64,000 nt of DNA from Davidsoniella eucalypti (taxonomy: Eukaryota; Ascomycota; Sordariomycetes; Microascales; Ceratocystidaceae): assembly GCA_004009845.1 (NCBI GenBank), contig RMBW01000004.1, forward strand, positions 434,001 through 498,000. The letters run 5' to 3'. The number at the start of each line of letters is the position of its first letter. Position 1 is the stretch's first letter. Shown one piece after another: positions 33,401-45,062 of this stretch. The notes beneath the pieces are model-generated. The model worked only from the letters and a program-made list of their open reading frames with translations. It was not told the DNA's origin and searched no databases. Position numbers and translations under genes: made by a program.

Positions 33401-33960
33401 TGGCTGGGGTATTTTGGAGTTGTCAGAACAGAGCTTGATCAAGTAAAATATAGGTCTCTGCTATACAGTACTTAGTTATAGAAGCCTGTAGGCGTAGCCC
33501 GTCTCCAAGATTATGGAACTTGCGCAAGCACTACCGGTCACTTTAGCTTGGGCATATTTAGATTTACATGTAGTATGTAGATATGTATATGTATGATCAA
33601 CCATTTTGCTTTCCTTTCTATATCTAGTATAAGTAATATCTGTATCAGCCATGCAGTGTTGCCGTGCCTGGATCTGATTGGGAGCTACTACAGATATGTA
33701 TTCTTGCTTTGATTACATTCAGCTACTGCTCTTTTATATAGATTTAGCCCAAGACTTCACCGAAGACTTTTATTGCGCCTTCTTCAAATATTTTCAATGA
33801 CTATATATTACCATATTTTTCTACAAATGTCGTCTGTTCTCAAGTCAAACAAACAAATCCATTGAGGTTGTTTTTTTTGCCAGCTTAGGATATTGCTTGC
33901 TGACCCCTGGGGCCTCATGAGAACTAACTAATCTAGGAAACTGCCACTTCTAGGCTTTAC
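30481..33960. other. Gene-poor region
   Basis: About 3.5 kb of AT-rich sequence without a supportable gene. Open frames are short, without coding periodicity or motifs on either strand. No tRNA, array or long repeat was seen. It adjoins the transposon island, so it may be decayed transposon DNA or distal regulatory sequence of the transcription factor at 35.3 kb. Confidence 0.4.
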
Positions 33961-35341
33961 GGCCCACTGTTAGGATACGGCGCTAGCTTGCTCTTTCTGT
34001 TTGCAGCGTCCGGGCTTTGCTTTATTTTCTCATGTTCTTTCTTTACCAAGCAATACAACTCTTGCTTACGTATTTTTTATATCTGTTTTGTTTTACTCGA
34101 ATCATCCATTACCATCGCCATTCAAGTCCGATCCATCGAGACTTTGCTCGATTCCGGAAGCTTGGGAATCTCCAAATAAAGAAAAGAAAAACAACAAACG
34201 GGCTAGCCAAGCTGATCCAAAGTGCCAGACCGCATCGATCCGCTTACTGCACACCATTCCATCGACAGATTTATACGCCATCATTGAATCCGCATTCGAA
34301 GGATCTCATCACTTCTCACTGAGTAGCCTGTCAGCTTGCTTGCACCTAGAACCTCATCTAAATTACGTTTGAGTAGTACGGCCAAGCTTAGGTCTGCATC
34401 TTCATCACATTGCATCGCACCTTCCCCACTCCTTGAACTTTCCCTTTCCAACTTGGTAACCTCGACTGTGGCATTTACTACCGCTTTAAATACTACTATT
34501 ATCACTATTGCCGCTGCGACCTTTAGCCTGGCTCCGCCAGAACTAGAAGACGCCTATCTGAGCGGCCGATGCTACTGTTGCCTCTGCCACTAGCCAAACT
34601 CTTTTTATCTATCGATCAACGCACAAACCACAGGTGTCATTGCTCTCGACGGAAGAGTGGAAAATAAGAACATAAAACTCCCCTCACATCACTTGCGCCT
34701 ACAAAACGCTACATTTTTTACCGGCAAAATTAGCTTTCCGCTCTGTCCCTGCGACACATTGTTGAAAGGCATCTTCCGGACCCTCGCCTATTTATTTCTG
34801 TCTTTCCATATAGACTTCTTGAAGTCCCTAGCTTCTTTTTCTTTTATTCCTTTCCTCTTCACACACAGCCCATTCCTATCACACAATCTTACAACCCTGA
34901 TCACACTACCGCGCCAACCCAACAACCCTTGAAGCCATTTCCTCGTCTCTACACATAACGCTTCATTGCGTTGTACAGAAACAACATTGATTCTCTCTAT
35001 GTCTTCATCTCTTGGTCTTCAATTCTTTTCTCATATATCTGGATTTTAGCCTGTTTGGTCTGCCGTACAGAATATTTTCTTCGATAATACCACTCGCACA
35101 GTTGATTAGTCTACTTATATAACACTAGTCCAGCCCGCACATGCACTGTCATTCTTTTCTTCAATATTTCACTAGTTTGACCTATTTACCCACTTTGGTC
35201 ATATCAATACCACAGCATCGAACGTCCGCGTGTTTTGCTCGATGACCTTCACTGATTTCCTAATCTAGCCCCCGAGAATTCGTATCAGTCACAGTCCTCG
35301 CACTCACCATAGAAGACAAAAATATTCACATCACTAGCAAA
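33961..35341 (+). promoter_or_regulatory. Probable long leader/promoter of the Zn2Cys6 factor
   Basis: From about 33.96 kb the sequence becomes pyrimidine-rich on the + strand up to the ATG at 35342 and contains several short upstream ORFs (for example 34001-34372 and 34657-34932). Long leaders with uORFs are common for fungal regulators. The transcription start is not visible from sequence alone. Confidence 0.35.
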
Positions 35342-37764
35342 ATGGATGAGTACTACGAACGTTTCCTGACTACTATGTCAGGTGGCCAGGCGCCAATGCA
35401 TCCTGTAGATGCTAATGGTGTACCAGTGCCTGGCATTCCCTCAGTTGGCATGCCCGTTGCACCTATCCCTATGGCGCCCTCTTCTATCACTCTACCCTAT
35501 TCTCCAGCTCCATACTTCCAGCAATCTGAAGGAGCCGAGCCTCCCAGATATCAAATGCCCAACCCTCAAAGATGGCGTAGACGATTCACTGGAATGGAGC
35601 AGGTGAAGCATCGCCGGACTCGCTCTGGTTGTCTCGTGTGTAGAAAACGTCGCGTAAAGGTATGATACCAAATATGGCCCCAAAACATATACTATGGGAA
35701 CTATACGCTAACGCCTGTGGAATAGTGCGACGAGGGGCGTCCAATCTGTGACCGTAAGTCATTAATCAACTACACATCTTTCTTCTTGCCTATAACACTA
35801 AGCTTTTCGCTAACATAGGCAATCAAAGGTTGCAAGAAAGGTAATAGGGAGTGCACATACCCTGAGCCTAAAAACAAGGACGGAAAGGCTACTTCTAAAG
35901 ATGGCAAATCTACTAAGCCAGAACCCAAAGACGAGCCATCGGAAAAGACAGAAAATACCGACAACAATGGAGAAAGCGTCACTACCAAGCTCGAGACAAT
36001 CATAGACGAAGATGAGACGGCGTCGTCCCCTCGAGCAAACACATCCAAGTCCTATGACACAGCATCACCCTTTGGCAATGGGAAACCAGTGTACAGCCAC
36101 GCAAACAGCCCCGAGTCCATATCGGACGGCGGGAAATACTCGACAGACGAGTCACCTCCTGCATCCACCGGTGACAGTACCTCAACTGGTCCTGATGGCC
36201 AATTAAACGGAAATAGCGAACTAATGGACTACTCTCATCTACCCACCAAGATGAAAGAATGCATGGACTGGTTCCATGCCAATATCACACATTATCACTA
36301 TTGTGTCATTAGTGACCCGGATCAATTCTTTTCAGTCACACTTCCAAATCTAGCATTATATGACGAGGCTTTATTGTATGCCATCTACGGCTTTGCATCG
36401 TACCTACGCGCTCTTGAGAACGAAAACTCATCTATTGAAGAGTTTCTCGTACCTTTCAACTCATCAATAACAATGCTTCTAAGTAAGACCGGAAAAGGAT
36501 GTATGCAATCGGTTGTCAATCTAGCTGCTATATTACAGTTGGCAACAATGGAAGTAAGTCGAACTTTTGTATCTCACAAAGTGCCACCCAGTTCAATAAC
36601 AGGATATCCAATATCACTTCCAAACTTTGCTAACTTAGCTGTGATATAGGAATATCTTGGTGACTGGATCAGTGTCATGGGCCATCAAGTTGCCGCAAGG
36701 AATATCATCATAGAGCTTTACGATGTTAGTAATGTCATGGAAACCTCGATCGGCCGTGTTCTCTTGGCTTGGTACTCTAGATTCGACTGCTTTGTGGGAA
36801 TCATGGGCCGATTCGCCACTGCTCTTCCTCAAGAGTGGTATGTACACTACGTTCAAGACATGGGCGAGCGTGCAAAGGCCAATCCTCACAACGTTTTGCT
36901 GCTCCAGGAAGAAGGTGCTGCGCATCTTCGCATTTGCTCGGAGAGAATTGCGCACCTCAACTTTCAGGCCAGCAATAACGCCCTCGATACTTCTCAGTAT
37001 ATCGCCGAGCATGGAACCATCTCGATGATGCTCAACCAATATTTCGACGGAATGAATCACTATCTACTAGATCCCGTCTGTGAAATCGATTTCACACAAG
37101 AACCATATACCAAAGATCAATATGGAGTTGTTGACCTGACTTCTCCAAATCATAAACTTTACAAGGCACCATTGTTTGGCATTAATATCTTACGAGCGGA
37201 GTTCCACTCACTCGTAATGATGCACAATTTCCAGATGGCCATATCTAACCCAAGTGGGCCCCAATTTAAAGAGTGCCAAGAAAGAGCATATGATATCTGC
37301 GCGATATTTGAGGGAATCGAGAAATATTCTCAGAGCCCTAAGGGTTCTCTGCTTTGCGTGCAATCATGTCTTGGTTTGGCTGCCATGTTTCTTCCATCAG
37401 ACTCAAACCACCGAAACTGGTTGCGCGAGAAATTTGCTCTAGTTGAGACCACGGGGTAAGTCAAAACTACTAGCCTCCTCATTTCATCATTCATCAAGGC
37501 TACGACTATCAGATACTTTGATATACTAACTTTGGCTTCTCTTGTAGATATATTCAATGCGCAACAGCTAGGAATAACATGACGAAATACTTCAACGACC
37601 CTACCACAGCTAGATGGTGGCTTCCAGATGACAGGCTCTTTACTCCAATTCTACGCAGTGTGAGGGAGTTTGCTGACGAGCGTTGTCTCCAAGCCAAACA
37701 ATGGCAAGAAGAACTTCGTGATGTTACTCACATCTTCTCATCTATTTCTCTCAATTCTTCATGA
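35342..37764 (+). CDS. Zn(II)2Cys6 transcription factor with fungal-specific regulatory domain
   Basis: Five exons, 35342-35659, 35726-35753, 35829-36553, 36650-37455 and 37548-37764, give 697 residues. The binuclear zinc finger is CLVCRKRRVKCDEGRPICDR followed by CKKGNREC (CX2CX6CX6CX2CX6C), at about residues 98-124, with a basic HRRTRSG lead. Two introns cut the finger; exon 2 is only 28 nt. A Ser/Lys/Glu-rich linker follows, then an all-helical Fungal_trans_2-like region (about 200-690; MDWFHANITHYHY, NLAAILQLATME). The layout resembles moc3-like regulators. Targets cannot be told from sequence. The third exon uses the AAG acceptor at 35827-35828; the better-looking TAG 10 nt upstream would give a stop. 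Confidence 0.9.
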
Positions 37765-38571
37765 TTCTATTCTAATTTAGGTTATACTCTATTTTTCTAT
37801 TGCCATCCTTTAGACTTGGTCGTTTTTACTTGTATTCTTATATGCACATATCCATACACTATGTACGCAGTTTGCTTTTTTTGGTTTTTGTTATATCACG
37901 GTCTATATGGTTGGACCCACACCTACCTTGCGATTTGTCTACCATCTATTTATTTCTCTTTATATTTAAAAGCTTCCTTCTCCACTCTATGATCACAACG
38001 AAATAGTGCTTCATAAAACCATGTATAAATAAGACTGATCATACATATTATGTCAACAGTCATATTTTATTGTATTTTCTCCACTATTTTATTTTGTCGC
38101 TAACTAATGGCAGCATGGAAATAGATGAGTACTTAAAATCACAATATTTAAACAAGATAATAAGTAAAGTAGTTATTTGTTTCCTGTTTATAAATGCAAA
38201 GACAATATATGCTTCTAGTCTAGTGAAGAAAGAAAAAGAAACGTAGTTTTGATAAAGGGTTTTCAAAAAATGAAGGGAAGAAGAAGAAAGAAAAAAAAGT
38301 AATGAATAAATAGAGGGGTACAACAAATTACAACGAAGCATAATCGAGAGAAAAAAATGTAGGAGTTGTTACAGGTAAAACCATGTTGAGCAGCAGAATT
38401 AAGCAAGTACGGAAAGAGAGATAAAGGATGTGAGAGTGAAGAATATGACGTGCCAGGAAAACAAATATTAAAAGAGTTGCTCGGCTTAGGGCAAAGAAGA
38501 CTTTGAAGTCATCCGAAATGTAGATGTACTTTTTCCTTGTTCGAACAAGGTATATGGTATATTACCATGTT
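37765..38571. other. Convergent 3' intergenic region
   Basis: AT-rich 3'UTR-like sequence between the transcription factor and the MOB-family gene. No gene is supported. Confidence 0.4.
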
Positions 38572-40442
38572 CTACTCGCTGTCAGTCACCGCATCTCCAG
38601 ACATCGTTGTATCAGCCTCGTTAGTATCGTCAGCAACATTATCTCCGTTTGTATATTTGACGTTATTCTTTTCATCACCAGAGTCTACTGCCTCGACCGT
38701 TTCAGCTATCTCATCAGGGGATTCGGCCTTGGAAGTGTCGTTCTCTCCCTCTGATTCCGACACCTGACCGGCTCCAGCTTCATCTGGTTGTACTTCAGCC
38801 TGTAAATCTTTCTCTGCATCAGCTTCCCTCTCGATATCGACTGAGGTGGTAGAAGCCGCTGTTTCGTTCTGGGTAGAGGCGGGAGGCGAAGACTTTGAAG
38901 GAGACAAGGCGATTACTGTACCACCAGAAGCCGCATGCATGGGTGGAGGGGTTCCCGCTGATGCAACTGCACTTCCGGGGGAGACAGCCCGAAGTTTTGC
39001 ACCAGGTGGCTTTGGCGAGGCCTTTTTAGGTAACTTTGATGGTGGTAGATTAATCATCGAATTAGGCTTGGGTGATGACGTTTTTGTACGTGAAGATAAA
39101 GACTCCATGGACGCCTTCTTCATGACCTTAGGCATGTCGACCGAGTCAGGCTCTGGTGACGTTGACTGTGGGCGAGGTAGTTTAGAGTGTAATTGCACCG
39201 ATTTTTTGTCTTGTACTGAAGGTTCATCATCTTCCTCAGTAGGGGATATGATCTCAACATCGTGTAGTACCGATGCGCTATCATCATCATCCGTGTATTG
39301 GTCCTGTGAACCGCTGTTGGCATTATCTTCCTCGTCTTCGGGAACCGTATTTACATGGATTCCGGTAAATGGGTGGTTACGTTGCCCATTGCTGCGTTGT
39401 CCAGCTCTTGAACTTGAGCGCTCGAGATCATCGTGAGGCGTCTTCGAGGGGTTTGATGTATCCAATCTTGGGATTTGCTTGATGATCGTGATAGGACCAG
39501 AGACCTTACGGTCATTGGAGTGCTCGGAAGCCAGAGCGGGCGCTGGTGTGCTTTCCAGGCCTTCGGCTTCAGGGGGAAGCTTGTAAGAGTCGCTAGGCAG
39601 CAGATCGAAAGTGTCGCAAACGGTCTTGAAGAAGATATAGAGTCCCGACGTGTTCTCGATCGTCCAGAAGAGCTCAGGGTGCGCACACCAAGCGTGAGCA
39701 AAGATGCGATGCAGTCGGCGGAAAACGCTGACTAGACTCTTGATAGCCAAATTCTTAGTGTGCATCTCGTTAACCATAATAAAGCGGCTGGGGAATATCT
39801 TGAGATCAGTGACCACGTTAGCGGCCCAGTCGAGAGTGTGGCAGCAGTAGTCGATGGCGCAGCAACTCTTGGGAGTCTCATGCACAGCACATAGGAACTG
39901 CCACTCAGAAGATCGCATCTCGGGGCAGGTATCGGCGCTGCATGGCGGGTTGTTAAAGAGGAAGCTGACTATTAGGTTGTTGCATTGCGCAACAAGAAAG
40001 CGACACAGTTCGTAGAGCCAGAGCGTGCGATCAATGGATGGCGGGGGGTTAGCTAGTAGCGGGGCAATTTCCCGCGTGATAGGCTTCGTGGCCGATGCTG
40101 TATGGTAGTAATGAAGGGCGGCCAGGTGTTCCTGTAGCTGGAATGCCGAATCTAGCTATAGAGAGTGAAGCAAAATAGTTAGAGATCTGCATAAGCTTCC
40201 GCGGTAGCGCGTAGATAGATAGACATGGTACATACCTCGGAAAGGCTCATTAACGGCGGGCCGGAAGCAATTTCAGCAGCCTTTGTGCCAGGGTGGATGC
40301 GCCGCTTAGAGTTTATCAGTAGCAGTATGGCCTCGGCGGATTGATTATCACGAGCGCTGGGGGTGACCGTGACTCCAGCGGGGATCTCAGCAGCCGGCGG
40401 TGGGCTTGGCAGCCGTGGGGAGCTAGGCGTCATTGTTGACAT
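38572..40442 (-). CDS. MOB/phocein family protein with a long disordered tail
   Basis: Two exons, 40442-40236 and 40155-38572, give 596 residues; the 80-nt intron has a GTATGT donor. The MOB fold covers about residues 70-260. The family zinc site is present as CSADTC (CX4C) and HRIFAH (HX4H), with FLCAVHETPKSCCAIDY and FAHAWCAHPELFW typical of the phocein (MOB3/MOB4) branch rather than Mob1/Mob2. Phocein is a subunit of the STRIPAK phosphatase complex, which controls cell fusion, septation and fruiting-body development in filamentous fungi. The last roughly 330 residues are Ser/Pro/Asp/Glu-rich, with acidic blocks and KKASPKPP-type basic patches, and look unstructured. The assignment to phocein rather than another MOB is by motif resemblance only. 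Confidence 0.88.
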
Positions 40443-41474
40443 GGCAAAACAAGTGTGCAGATTCCGGGTGTAATCGAATCAATATTAAGTCCCGTAGGTG
40501 CAGACAGAGGCAGTCAGAAGACGGGAGAAGAGGTAGCGAGAAACGACACCTGTTTGTATCCCGTCTTTCGAGCTATGAGGTTGTGTGACAACGTCACAGG
40601 AAGAGGAGGAGAGGCGCCTATAAGGGCAGATCTTGGGAGCGCCAAAAGTACAGCTGAAACAACGCCTAGGGATTGTATTTTGGGGGGGGGGGGGGGCAGT
40701 AAGCGGTTGATGTTGGTTGGCCGCCTGTTCAGAACACCTAGAGAGGGAGGGCGAGATAGTGAGAGCTTTTGTTTGGGGTGCGTGGAAGCTGCCACACAAA
40801 AAACGCGAGTCTTGGGAGCCGTGATACGACGATAGCAGTAGCAATTGCAACGGGGCAAGGTCGAGAGCGTGCTTTTTTATGGCGCTAGATAGAATGCCAG
40901 ACAAAATCAGGTGCGATGCGGAATTGTTGTGTCAAAAATGACAAAAAGAAGGAAAAATAGTAAAGGTGTAGCAGTCGTCGTTGTTGTCGCAACCAAGAAA
41001 GAACAAAACAGTCAGTCAGCCTGTGGAAGCTCAGATTGATTTGCTGGCCGTTTGCTTATGTATTTGCGGACAAGTAGGGAAAAAAATGGCAGCAATGATA
41101 GGGAAAAAAAAATACAGGGTTACTGGCTAAAGTTAGGCCAGCTTGTACAAGGAGAAACAACGATGAACGATGACAGGAATTACTATGTAAGTATATTATT
41201 GTCTTGTCTTGTCATGGCAAGCCAACACAGCAACTACCTCATCAATAACACCAAGCAAGCTACAATGGTAGAAAAAAAAAACCCCCCAAAATAAAAACAT
41301 AGCTTCTGTGCTGCATGTCAGCTCTGTTGTACCGTTGTTCCTTTCTGCATGCTGGTTCACTCTAAAACGGGCCATCTTCACATCTCATCGTTGTAATAAA
41401 CTAGCTATAACTAAACCAACGGAGATTTCACCCAGCCACTACAATCCAAAAAAAATGTTACCCAAAAGGTCCTA
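40443..41474. other. MOB gene promoter and tRNA 3' flank
   Basis: A G15 homopolymer lies at 40682-40696, about 240 bp upstream of the MOB start. The rest is mixed sequence with A-rich runs near 41100 and 41275. A T-run on the minus strand (complement of 41449-41456) sits just after the tRNA and can serve as the Pol III terminator. No protein gene is supported. Confidence 0.45.
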
Positions 41475-41609
41475 CGAACGATGTGGGACTCGAACCCACA
41501 ACCTCAGCTTCACATCTTAAAGCACTATTACGTCGTGAGGCCTGACGCGAGGCTACGGCCTAAAGTGAGAAAGTAGGAGAGCTGCGCGCTACCATTGCGC
41601 CAACCGTCC
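41475..41609 (-). tRNA. tRNA-Arg (anticodon CCU) with a 63-nt intron
   Basis: Folded by eye on the minus strand from 41609. The acceptor stem GGACGGT pairs with ATCGTTC. The D-arm is GCGC-AATGGTA-GCGC. The anticodon stem is CAGCT/AGCTG with loop C-T-CCT-A...A, and the T-arm is GTGGG-TTCGAGT-CCCAC with a G discriminator. The anticodon CCT follows U33. The intron occupies 41573-41511 at the canonical site after position 37; the mature length without CCA is 72 nt. The A box (TGGCGCAATGGTAGC) and B box (GGTTCGAGTCC) are intact, and a T8 tract follows. Arg-CCU decodes AGG. The intron is long for a tRNA. Confidence 0.9.
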
Positions 41610-41889
41610 CTCTTGCTCCAACTTGGGCCTTATTTGGGTTTATAGAGACTTACACGTCTGAGCTCCACTCTTCGGATGTCATCTATCAATCACTCTTCAC
41701 ATGTAATCATTTGAATCAACAAATCTAGGCCTGATAGTTGTATGATCTATAACTAATATTAGTAACTATTCGTACAACAAACAAGTACTGCAATAGCTTT
41801 TCGTCTATCATAAAAGTGACTCATATCAAAATATCAACGTTCTATAGATGTCGTAAGAATACACCTTTCCCATAGATCAAAACACATCC

Positions 41890-44284
41890 TTAACACCAGG
41901 TGAAGACTGGATTGCGGCTCTTTACGGGCTCTAGTCTCTCCACAATCACCTTCCGCATCTGCCCTTCCATGCCCTGCGCTGCCGCATATCCCAGATCGCC
42001 CTCAATGTCATCATTCTCATATCCATCCAAGTCACCGTATAGCTGGTGTGCGATACTATTCGTCGTTTTGCGGGTCGCAGCTGTGGCATAAGAGTATCGT
42101 CGCTGATGCGGTCCACCGGCTGCATTCTTACCAGAAGGTCCTTGGCCGCCATTGGAACGGTCAGGCGTATACATATTCAGTCGTGCCTGGGTAGACTTGG
42201 GGCCGTAGCGTGTATGATTCGGAATGGTAGATTGTTGAGAAGAACCACGAGGCGGTGACATTGGTGGAGAAGTTGTTGCCAGCTCGAAACGACCGGGATT
42301 AGGCATATCACTTGGTTGACCAAGACCAAGCAGGTCAGCGTCAGGCCGGCTAGAGCGCTGAGCGCCAATATCAAAATCGTCTAAGCCAACGCTTTGTTGC
42401 CGGCGATGAATTTCTGATGATGTCGGGCGCATAGGGACAGCGACAGGAACATCAACCAAATCATCCCACACGCAAACTTTGGCACGGCGTGTCAGCTCTA
42501 AGGGTCCATGATCAGGCGTCTTTAGAGTCTCGACGACATTCCAAGCCTGGCCCTTCATAACAGCCATCTGCTTAGCAAACATGCGCTCCTGGAAATCTTC
42601 GTCCATCTGGAATACCTTCCGTAGCTCATACTGTGTTTGGCTCCACCAGTGAGTTGAAGTCAGCAAAGGGAGGAAATGATCACGTGTCTTCTTGGAAAAC
42701 GGACGGCCAATCAAGTCAACAGGTAGGAATAGCCAGCCAAATGGAAAGCTTCTCCAGGCATCAGGGTGCTTCCAAGGCCACGATAGCGAGTTATCGATTG
42801 CCCCAATCGTGATCTTCGGGTTCGCAGAAGAGGCGGCCTCTGCGTCCATGGGTTTTTGCGTCTTGTAGGGGTTCGAAGCACGGCCGCCGCTTCCTGGGCT
42901 TCTGATCCGAGAAGGGTCGACTGGACGTGGGGCTGAAGAACCAATGTCATCATCGTCCTCGGTCTCATCTTCTGTATCCAAGTTGAACTGCATAGGCTCA
43001 GACTGGATATTGACTTGCTGAGTAGACCAATCGATTCTGACCATCCAGTTGTCCAAACCACGATCAGTATTGCGCATGATATAATCCAAGATAACAAGTT
43101 TTTCCAACTCCTCTCTAAAAGACTGTTTAAGAGGGTCTGTCCACTTGAAATTGTCAGGGCCCAGTGGCTCGGCCTCTAAATCGATATCGGTTTCTGGCTC
43201 TTCTTGTAATTGACCACTTCCTGATGGACGACATGAGTCAGTCCAGCGTGCAGATTTAGACCTTCGTATGCCATCGCGTGTGCGGAACCCAGACCAATAT
43301 TGATCAGGCCATGGGTTCTCACGGAGGAAGATATTAGCGTCCTTGAAGCCCTTGAGAAAAACTTGAAAGCTTCCCGGCTTATCGGGGAGCGGCTTTTTCT
43401 TGCGATAGAAGCTGTGTCGGTCCCAGAATGGGTAATGGAAAGATTTCGAAGATAGGTATACGACGTCGGTATATGGCACCATGTGTGTTCTAAGTTGGCA
43501 ATCGAGTGTGTAGGCGGCGGCTTCGGAAACATAAGAAAGGTTGGGAATCAAACTATTGAAATCAGTTAGAACAATATAATAGGAATATGCGCATATACCG
43601 TAAAGATACACAGGTTAGAACAAATACCTACCAGGCTCTACCAAAGAAGCAGGGAAACAAGTTGCGATGGATCCATTTGTTCCATTTCGGGTTACCAGCA
43701 GCATAAGGTTCTTCGTCTTTGGGCTTGAAAACACCCACTACCTTTTCGTCGATATTTTGGGCAAAGTATGAGCCTGAGCTACCCTGCGTGATCATGCGCG
43801 GATGTACATTTCGGTCTATAGCATGCCGGACGCTATTGATGATAGCATCGAATTCTTCTTTGCTCATCACGGGCTGTACCTCGGCCAGGCGATCCGGACC
43901 AATCGGTATAACTCCCTCAGGTGCCTGGAAGACCGAGTGGTGAATCTCCAGTCGCTCTTCCTCGCCGGGCCGTGGGCGGTGCGAGCCCTTGAAACGCGCC
44001 GTGATCTCGTCCGCCCACCGTTCGAGTCTGGCATTGATAGCCTTCAAGTCCACGCCGGCACTGCTGTCCGCACGACGCCGGTTGCGCGTGCGCGCGGCGC
44101 CACGGTGAGGAGACGTCACATTTGACGATGCCCGTGGGGCTGGGTGGGACGAGTAGCGATTGGAAGTGGTGCCGGGTTGTAGCGAAGCGAAGCTTTGGGC
44201 CAGGTAGTTGTCCTCGTCAGAATCGCTGGCCTGGTCAGCCTGCGTCAGGCGTTCATAGCCGGTCGTTGTTGGTCGAGGCGCCAT
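41890..44284 (-). CDS. lsb6: Type II phosphatidylinositol 4-kinase (Lsb6 family)
   Basis: Two exons, 44284-43632 and 43552-41890, give 771 residues; the 79-nt intron splits a Cys codon (RA-C-LIPN). The PI3/PI4-kinase type II fold shows the glycine-rich turn QGSSGSYFA, the ATP lysine in VVGVFKPKDEEPYA, the catalytic-loop motif DYIMRNTDRGLDNWMV, and a DFG-equivalent at GAIDNSLSWPWKHPD. The kinase makes PI4P on Golgi, endosome or vacuole membranes; yeast Lsb6 is the homologue. Between the motifs the fungal protein has an acidic insert (DTEDETEDDDD) and a Ser/Pro/Gln-rich C-terminal region. A CCCF-type palmitoylation motif is only partly present (NLFPCFFGRAC). The N-terminal 110 residues are disordered. 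Confidence 0.93.
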
Positions 44285-45062
44285 ACTATAAACAGGTATG
44301 TGTATGTGACTATTCGGAGATAGGTAGTCTTTTTACGGAGAGACAAAAAGAATAATAATAGCACAGCTCGTATCGGGTCGGGAGAGGTTCAGTTGTTGCT
44401 ATTGCATGGCTGGAGTATGAATCAAGCGGGCTATGTACATATGTGTGTATATGTACTAATTAATATGTCTGTATTGTGAACCAAGTTGAAACAACAATAG
44501 CAATTTCACAACGATATTTGTAATTCGTGTTGGCTCAATAGACTGGAAAAAATCAATCGCGAGGTCACGCCTCGACTTTACGAAACAATATGGGCAGGGA
44601 ATAAAAAGATGCAAATCCAAGTTTCAAAGACGATGCAGGTTCAAAATGTTGCTTATTATGCTTGTCATGGCTTGCGCAGCTTGGACTTGCCTCACCAGAA
44701 AACAGACACTAAAATATTTGGTAATTTTACTGGTTTGAATCGGGAAGCCGCCTAACCCACGCAAGCCTGAGCTGTGGGTTCTTTCCTAGCCTGGCTGCAA
44801 CCCTTGAAGGATCTCAGGGGCGATCGATCTAATATTGTTAAACAATAACCCTAAGAAGCGAGAAATATATAAAAAAAATAAGTAACAGCAACAAATACAA
44901 CGTAATATTTTTATAATCATGATTGCCAAAACACCAGATATGCCCAAGAAACTTATACGATATGTGCAACATCTCCGTACCCAACTAGACGAAACATATG
45001 TGATCGTATGTCCGCCTGATAGTCATCGTCTTTTTTGCCCTCTAAATATGCATTATTTTGTT
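44285..45062. other. PI 4-kinase promoter / UTP21 3' region
   Basis: AT-rich sequence between two same-strand genes. No RNA gene or supportable ORF; a 65-codon frame near 44919-45116 overlaps the UTP21 end and is discounted. Confidence 0.4.

Noticed and set aside
34001..34372. 123-codon ORF upstream of the transcription factor
   Set aside because: Lies in pyrimidine-rich leader-like sequence with overlapping frames of similar length; more likely uORF or chance.
40682..40696. G15 run considered as a telomere-like or G-quadruplex element
   Set aside because: A single homopolymer without repeated spacing; it may also be of uncertain length through sequencing error.
41475..41609. tRNA considered as tRNA-Trp (CCA) or tRNA-Met
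   Set aside because: The anticodon stem CAGCT/AGCTG closes only around C-T-CCT-A...A, which gives anticodon CCU (Arg).
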